Shown in pieces: positions 57,451 through 64,000 of a stretch of 64,000 nucleotides of DNA. The stretch is from Nemopilema nomurai. Its lineage: Eukaryota; Cnidaria; Scyphozoa; Rhizostomeae; Rhizostomatidae. The stretch is taken from positions 3,212,809 to 3,276,808 of the forward strand of contig ML133388.1 of the NCBI GenBank assembly GCA_003864495.1. Direction: 5' to 3'. The notes beneath the pieces were generated by a model that was not told the origin of the DNA, did not search any database, and was given only the letters and a program-made list of their open reading frames with translations. Each line of letters opens with the position of its first letter. The stretch's first letter is position 1. The position numbers and the translations under genes are program-made.

Positions 57451-60400
57451 GTAAGATATTTCGCTGCTCCTTAAATATTACATACTACCTTAGCAACCTT
57501 GGTATAGACTGAACGCATAATACGTACCTGCGTATCTTACATGTCTTTTTTTCCTCGGCAAGCAACCGTGTTTTTAACACTGAAATCATATACCTTTACT
57601 CTTCGCGGATAAAAGGTTTTGTTGACGAGAACCAGCTGACTCAATACTGTCTCTACAGCGTGTGATAAGGATGCGTTTCATCTTACAAACTAGTGAAATT
57701 CGCAAAGAAGATAGAATCAGGATAGGTGTGTCTTCTTTGTGCAGGTTCACATCATGAGCAAATAGCGTGCTTTGGCGTGGAAAGGCAATGAGAATGTTTT
57801 GGAAACTTCTGCATTCTTGCTTATTTTCTACTCAATGAAAGCTTTTGAACATTGCGAAGTTTAGAGGGTGCTAGCAAAATGTGACTTGCAAAGCGATGCT
57901 TCCAGACTTAATTTGGATTTTCTTTGAAGGAAAATGCCATTTTAGGATTCAATTCTTTGTGCTTTATCCTCTAAAGCAGCTTTTGTTAGCCAAATCTGCA
58001 CCAGCAAAATCTCCAGTCACTGTTTGTCATCTTTGCAATGAGATCATCTACATAATAGTAGATTAAGAAGCAGAATGCAGTATATCATGCGCATCTGGTA
58101 AATTTAATGGTAATGGTAAATCGAAAAGCGTTGTAGCTAAAGTCAAGTCATGCAATCTTTTTGTGCCTCGGGTGAAGCAAACAAACTTGAAATCATAAGT
58201 TTGCGTTTTCTACGTGCAACTAAAACTCTTGGATAATCTGGATTACTAAATAATCCACCTAGAATTGATTAGATTGCCAATGAATATATTGGGATTCCTA
58301 GAATGCCTATAAATATCTTCGGTAATGCAATGTGGTAATCGTTCAATTGAGAAGCCGCACCAAATCTGAATTAGGTGGAATACCCAGATCAGATCCTCAC
58401 ATAGCGTAATGCTATAAATCGTAGAACGCTCTAACTTCAATGATTGTGTCTAGAAGCGCGTCTCACCAATGTTTTCATATAGTTTAACAGAAAAGCATTG
58501 TTGTGCTGTATTTATGCTCTGAATACTGAAATTCCTAAAAGCAAAGCGGCCAAGTCAAGCCTTTCCAATACCTGGCGAGTGAAAGAATTTTTCGAATGCC
58601 AATTCTAATTTGTTTTGTTACGTTCTATGGAATCATAATCTAGACACTTATCGTTAAAATTTCATACAAAGCGGAATTTTCGCACCAGCATTTTGGATCT
58701 TTCATATCAGCAGACTCAGTCATTTTCGGCCTCTTCTAGCTTTCTTGGTTTTATCATTCTTTTGTTTCCTCTTAAACACAGCGCACAAGTTTTTTTATCT
58801 CAATCCTCCACTCGGGACTTCAAAGTTGTCGGGCAGTATTATTCAATGAAGTCGTTCCTTTGTGTAAGCTTTGAATTTTACGGCGCAGAGATCCTTTAAC
58901 AGATGTTGGAGTGTACTTTTCTATGTCGTGGCTAATCTTCTTGTAAATATAAGGCATCAGCTGAGTTGTTTTCATTGTGAGGAAGTTTGAAGCAGTGCAA
59001 GGAAAAGCGTGCTGTCTGTTGTCATAGAATTGTAAACCAAGATCTACATCTCTTACTTTTTATCGCCTTTTCAACGACATGGTAGCGTGTATTCTTGAGC
59101 ATCCACGCACTGGAGTCTACAACGAAGCAGAGGTCACTAGCTGTGCCGATGGATGCGTGAATCCACATTGTCTTTCTTCAATACCCAATGTTGTGATCTC
59201 TACAGGTACCCTTTTAGCAGCAATAGAGTGCATTTGCCATGCTACATCGCGCCCCGGTGAAAGCTTGTTTGCCGTTGAAGAACAAGTTGAAGCTGTTTAT
59301 ACGCAACCAGCCGTTGATCTTGTGACTCAATAGACCCCATGTTATGTTGTAATGAAATGGGCGTCCATGGGCTGATTACAGCTTTGCATATTCTTTGTAA
59401 ACACTGTGCGGGCTTCCTGCTACTTTGCAGATGAGCATTTGTAGGTCTTAATTTAAAACATGGTGGACATTTTTTCAGATAGCTTTGATCACCAGACACC
59501 CACTGTGTGTGGCAGGCTATTTCTAGTAGTTGATGGAGCTTTCAAAAGCCCGTAGCAGATGAAATCGGCCTGATGTTGAGTAAATTAGGCAGAGAAGGTT
59601 CATTTCAAGAATTAATTGGAGTCGAAGAAGCACATCGGCGAAGCATATACGGAAGCAAGATGGCGACTTCGACTAGGAATCGTGCGTTGCATGTTCCAAG
59701 ACAGAACTATTTGTAATCTAATATATCTTAAATTAAACATGTTATAGCTCTGAAAGAAGTGAGAAGAAAAGATCTTAAATCTCAGACAGAATGTTTCAAA
59801 CAAAATGCAACTGTGTCTGATTTTAGTATCTCTCTTCCACCTTCAAAAATTTTGACTTAATAATGTTAGCTTCAATAAAACGCATTGAACAATAAGCTTG
59901 GGAAATTGTGTTTCAAGTGAAAGAGTGAATATAAACTGTTCATGTAAAGTATGAGGTATTTTTGTCGGTGATTCTAGGATTTAGTAAGGTCTTTTGAGAT
60001 TTTCAGAACGCCACCAAAGAGCGTAAAATTGCCGGACTCGACCGAATTGTTAACAGGGGTAAATGATTCACCGCATTCTAGGTCCTGGGTTGGTCCAGGT
60101 TTTCGTTGCTACTAAAGACTTGCAGGGCTAGGAATTTTCTGAGCAAAGTCGACGACACGAATGCTATAGAAGGTTTTGCCCAGAGCCTAATCTTGCGGGA
60201 AGGGTGTCTTTAAAGGCAGTCGCATTTGGACTTTAGCCATTGGACTTTAGCCATTGGACTTTAGCCATTTGACTTTAGCCATTGGACTTTAGCCATTGGA
60301 CTTTAGCCTTGTCCTTCGTTCGACCGCTGTGTTGCTACTTCAAATCTACCAGGAGATCAAATATGAAACTTGGACATAGCCAATTATATATGGGAAGAGT

Positions 60401-60789
60401 GATAGTTCATTCCCAAGAAGCTTTATTCTCTTTCCTCTTCCTTTATAAAGTTCTAGCATGCTGGTATTCATCTAATCTTCGCTAGAAGACGAAAATTTGT
60501 TTTGACTCCTTCTGCTACCGTGACAATGCAGTAGCTACCGCTTTTTCTCTGTCCAATATTGCGAGGAGTTGCAAAAGTGCTCAGTGCTTGTTCTGAATTC
60601 CAAGACCGAATTACGATGAAGATGCATGCAATAGATGTTTGCAACTTGTTTAATTTGTTTCCGTCCATTTTGTGAGAAAAACACCTGATCATTTGCTAGG
60701 TCACTACAGAACTGATCAAAGTTGACCGTGCAAAATTAAAGATGAACTTGGTTTTATCTGATAACCATCTCGATTGATTTCAACCTTAC
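57451..60789. other. Mostly non-coding stretch
   Basis: One ATG-started 84-codon frame at 59079-59333 (plus) has several Cys (SCADGCVNPHC, ECICH) but no splice or family support. A 14-bp minisatellite lies at 60226-60308. Confidence 0.45.
60226..60308. repeat. 14-bp minisatellite, six copies
   Basis: CTTTAGCC begins at 60231, 60245, 60259, 60273, 60287 and 60301, an exact 14-base period. The unit is CTTTAGCCATTGGA. Confidence 0.95.
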
Positions 60790-60922
60790 CGATTTTGAAT
60801 AAAGTAATTACTCGACACCAATTGTTGTCTGTTTCGTCACCAACAAAAGCATGTTCACCATGTGCCAATGAACTTGCGTGGGTTTGATTAAATTCTGTAA
60901 ATTTTCTCACAATTTGCTGCAT
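60790..60922 (-). CDS. Possible first coding exon of a minus-strand gene
   Basis: From ATG 60922 a hydrophilic frame of 44 codons (MQQIVRKFTEFNQTH, later HAFVGDETDNNWCRVITLFK) reaches a consensus GTAAGG donor at 60789 in phase 1. The residue pattern around AFVGDETDNNWCRVI is faintly Tudor-like, which is only a suggestion. No following exon was recognised. It is divergent from the EF-hand gene at 61601. Confidence 0.28.
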
Positions 60923-61600
60923 CTTGGACTTTTTTAGCTATATAGTAAGCTTAATACCTCGTCATGCATTCGAGCGTAGGCGAGGACTTAACAACATTTT
61001 AGACTTGGAATGATCGAGATATCAAGTCTTGCCGGGAATTCAAAGGGAGAGTAGTCTGATATGCAGGTCTGCCGACTCCCTTTGCATTCCCATTTCGTCT
61101 GTTTCTCGCTCTCAGAGGACTAGAAACTGTATATTAAAATAAGATGAAAACCTTTTATGAAATAGAGCTATCGTTGGTGGGTTTTTTATAGAACACTTGA
61201 CCTTGCTTCTCTTTTAGTCAGTCTGCAAGCATCTTTTTCTGCTGCAAGTACCATGAGTTTGTTGTGGCGCAATATTTAGACTATCTCGCTGACGCAAAAA
61301 GTTTCCCTGGTAGAATTTCAGTAAAGCACCTACTATACTCTGTGATCTAAATTCTCGGATTATACTGCTGGTTTTTTAATCAAAAGATAAGAAATAAATC
61401 TTTCACACCAACCTTCCAAATGTGTTTGCAATGAGATGAATATATTTGAAGTGATGGTGATTTTTTGCACACAGCAGTATATATTATATTCTGTAAAGTT
61501 AGTTCATTTTGCTTGAAGTGCTGCAAAGTTTGCGTCAGGAGTTTTCTGTTTGGATGTTCCAATACTACTGTAACTTTCTATGATGTTTTGGATTTTTCAG
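60923..61600. other. Upstream region of the EF-hand gene
   Basis: The exon carrying the start codon of the EF-hand gene is expected here or further 5'. If the gene follows the calmodulin pattern, that exon ends right after the ATG and so cannot be picked out by eye. Confidence 0.4.
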
Positions 61601-62299
61601 GGTACTTTGAGCCAAGTTGAGACAGCGGGTAAGAAATAAAATATCATTATTCTTGTTACTATTACCATTATTATCACTATCATTTTTAATATCATTTTTT
61701 TTTCTAATATTTCACGACCTAATACCTCATTTCGAGGCTTATTCCTAAAGTTTCAGAATTTTTTTCATTTAAAGAAAGCTTACTTTTTTATAATTGGAAT
61801 CTCTTTTTACACAAAGATTTTTACTCCTCGTAATTTCAACAGCACTGAAATGAAGTTATTTATAAGGATTGAAATTTAGCCTCCAACTTGATAGCTTGAA
61901 CCTTGTGCTTCTCCCAGGTTTTGAAAAAGCTCCCATTATGGCAGTTCGCAAGTCCTGTGGAGGTGGAGAAAATTCTCAATGATTTTTTGTGCAAAATATT
62001 CAATTCTTAATTTCTAGAGTTGAGGAAGGTGTTTGATGCCATTGATGTGGATATGAATGGGAAGATTACGAAGGATGAACTGGAGCAGCTACTCGTGAAG
62101 CTAAACACAACGACAACTAAGGATTCTTTGGATGCCATGTTTAAGGCTGCTGACAAAGACGGTACACTTGACCTTTAGCCTTGATCTTTAGCCTTGACCT
62201 TTAGTCTTGAACCTTGACCTTTAGCCTTGTCCCTCAGCTTTGGCCTTTGCTTTTGCCTCCCTTTGTTAAAGAATGATTATAATAATAATAATAATAATA

Positions 62300-62337
<38 letters not shown>

Positions 62338-63406
62338 CATATTTAAACAGGGTAAAATACCTTATCAGTACTAGAAAGTACTGTTATCAACAAGGGCCCT
62401 GTTAAAGCCTATTATCCGCAAGTCTTTGATATAGTTGCTCCATTAAAGCCCTAGTCATTATTAGCCTTCTAACTATACCTACTATTATAGTTATACTGAT
62501 AATTATCAAAAGCTAGTCGTGTTCTTATGCAACACTTCCGCTATTATTTCCAGGAAGCGGTGCCATTGAGTTCGATGAGTTCTTGGGCACGTTCCAAAGT
62601 TTCATGTCACCTCCAAGCAGCAACGATCTTGCTGATGCGTTTGCTATGATGGATGAGAATGGAGATGGCTTCTTGACGAAGGACGAGATCAAAGCTGGCC
62701 TTATCAAAGCTGGAGAACCGATGAGTGATGAAACCATAGATGACATGTTGAAGGCGGCTGACCAAAACAACGATGGAAAAGTCAGCTACAAAGGTTTGTG
62801 AAGCTTCGATTGATCTGCTTCTTTCGATTTCCGCTCGCCTAGCAAAGGCACCTCTCCAAACCACCGCCTCCCCCTATTGATTACACTCCTAGGGCACCAC
62901 AGACATATGAGGGGATCATTCCGCTATTTTTGTATCAGAAGTGATATCTTTGGATAAAATATTTATCAGAAGTGATATTTTGGACCCTGCAATAGAAATA
63001 GATACAATTCTGATATTTCTAGGTATAAAATTTAGAATCACTAATATTTTTGGGTTTCTGTGAAATTTCTAAATCTATCAAATGCATTGTTCATAGGCTA
63101 TTATTTTTACCCATTGCAAATCAAATGACCATACTCTTTGGAAAATTAAATGCTATTTTTGCTGATATTCTGGGTCCTTTGAAAATAAGCTGATTTTTTG
63201 GAAGACCTATTGGGCTTCCCTCCATCATTGCTAATTGACAATGCTCAATGAAGTCCAAATCTTTTAGGATTATCAGGTTTTCAACAGAGTATTTTTTTTC
63301 TTTGGCAGGCTCTCCTTTTCATTCCCCTTGTGTCCCCTTCATTACCTTTTGTAATGCTTTAATGTTAACTTTCCTCCTAGAATTCACCGCCATACTGAAA
63401 GGTTGA
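61601..63406 (+). CDS. Calmodulin-like protein with four EF-hands
   Basis: Four plus-strand exons, 61601-61628, 62018-62161, 62554-62793 and 63381-63406, splice in frame to 145 codons plus stop, missing only the initiating exon. All four 12-residue Ca2+ loops are intact: DVDMNGKITKDE, DKDGSGAIEFDE, DENGDGFLTKDE and DQNNDGKVSYKE. The last ends with the codon split between exons 3 and 4. The N-terminus LSQVETAELRKVF parallels the LTEEQIAEFKEAF of calmodulin, and the length matches calmodulin. Exon positions also match: a tiny exon after an intron expected just behind the ATG, then a break inside the first Glu of helix one. The sequence is divergent, so it is called calmodulin-like, a cytosolic Ca2+ sensor, rather than calmodulin. 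Its introns carry repeats at 62163 and 62275. Confidence 0.88.
62163..62240. repeat. Degenerate CCTTGACCTTTAG tandem in an EF-hand gene intron
   Basis: About five imperfect copies of a 13-14 base unit containing CTTTAGCC. The core is shared with the minisatellite at 60226. Confidence 0.8.
62275..62440 (+). repeat. (AAT)n-linked dispersed repeat, copy 2
   Basis: A 60-base AAT array is followed by CATATTTAAACAGGGTAAAA, CAGTACT, AAGGGCCCTGTTA and CCGCAAGTCT. These are the same words in the same order as at 30828-30995. Confidence 0.7.
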
Positions 63407-64000
63407 GCAGGCAAGAAAATCAAAGCTAGTTTTTGTTTTCCACTTGAACAAGACTTGTAGCATTCACAGATATTTACTGCTGATTATTGTCAAAGATATC
63501 TTTAAGTCAAAGATACCTAGCTAATTAATTGAGAGAAGGAAAGTCATTAGATTTTCGAAAAGACAGATTTCAACAGACAATTTACTTTTGTTTCAGATAA
63601 TGCTTGTTAAAAGGTAGATCTTGCGCAATGTAAGCACGTGATGGATGTGCACTGGAATAGAGCGCAAAACTAAGCATATCAGTGATTGCGTAATGACGTT
63701 GCTTACCTAAGTGAAATGTATTTCTTCTTTTGTGCTTACTGTCTGCTCAAGTTGATAGTTGAACGAGTGCCGTGAGATTCACTAGTTATATAATTCCAAC
63801 TATCTAACCCCTCTTTTACCCACTTGCCTTCAAATCATTTCACCAGAACCCGCCCCTGCCCCAATATACAAGCTTCTATTATCCATTATCTAAAATTCTT
63901 CTCAACTCACCCCATCTCTTTTCCGTCACTCTCTCCTAAGAAACGCTCAGCGTTTTTATCGTTGGGTAAACATGAGGGGCTAAATTTCAATCCTTCAGCT
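63407..64000. other. 3' flank of the EF-hand gene
   Basis: No further gene was seen up to the window edge and no clear AATAAA was found. Confidence 0.45.

Overview
This is animal nuclear DNA: AT-rich, mostly non-coding, with GT-AG introns, tRNA-derived SINE fragments, a Tc1/mariner relic, hAT-type MITEs and many microsatellites. A single-exon ASIC-like channel, a Caspr-like fibrinogen-fold exon pair and a set of divergent claudin-like genes fit a cnidarian, probably an anthozoan. That placement is inference; no species marker was seen.

Layout. 1-6 kb: tRNA-derived fragment, 22-bp minisatellite, Tc1 transposase relic between two direct repeats, two exons of a minus-strand Caspr/neurexin IV-like gene, and a ~500-bp TIR element. 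7.2-11 kb: two head-to-head DEG/ENaC (ASIC-like) genes forming a large inverted repeat. Copy 1 is intact. Copy 2 carries a one-base insertion that creates a stop and a +1 frameshift at codon 25. 13-46 kb: four claudin-superfamily genes, A and B on the minus strand (12977-14972 and 21418-23046) and C and D on the plus strand (28779-32674 and 43395-46054). Each has three coding exons and both introns in phase 1. A fifth claudin-like terminal exon at 20069-20274 could be an alternative last exon of gene B or a relic. 51.9-52.7 kb: a 255-codon open frame with no recognised family. 54.8-60.9 kb: several isolated candidate exons. 61.6-63.4 kb: a calmodulin-like gene with four intact EF-hands and the exon structure of a calmodulin gene.

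The recognisable genes encode membrane and calcium-related proteins: proton- or peptide-gated-type cation channels, four-TM junction or channel-accessory-type proteins, an adhesion-type ectodomain and a Ca2+ sensor. Nothing in the sequence shows that they act in one pathway. The claudin-like genes look like a local family expansion.

The most unusual locus is the inverted channel pair. Its arms are a mosaic of near-identical and diverged blocks, which suggests gene conversion with one extracellular block left free to diverge. The stop in copy 2 sits directly after a UUU codon that can re-pair at +1.

Gene models were assembled by eye from reading frames, splice consensus and intron phase. No database search was possible.
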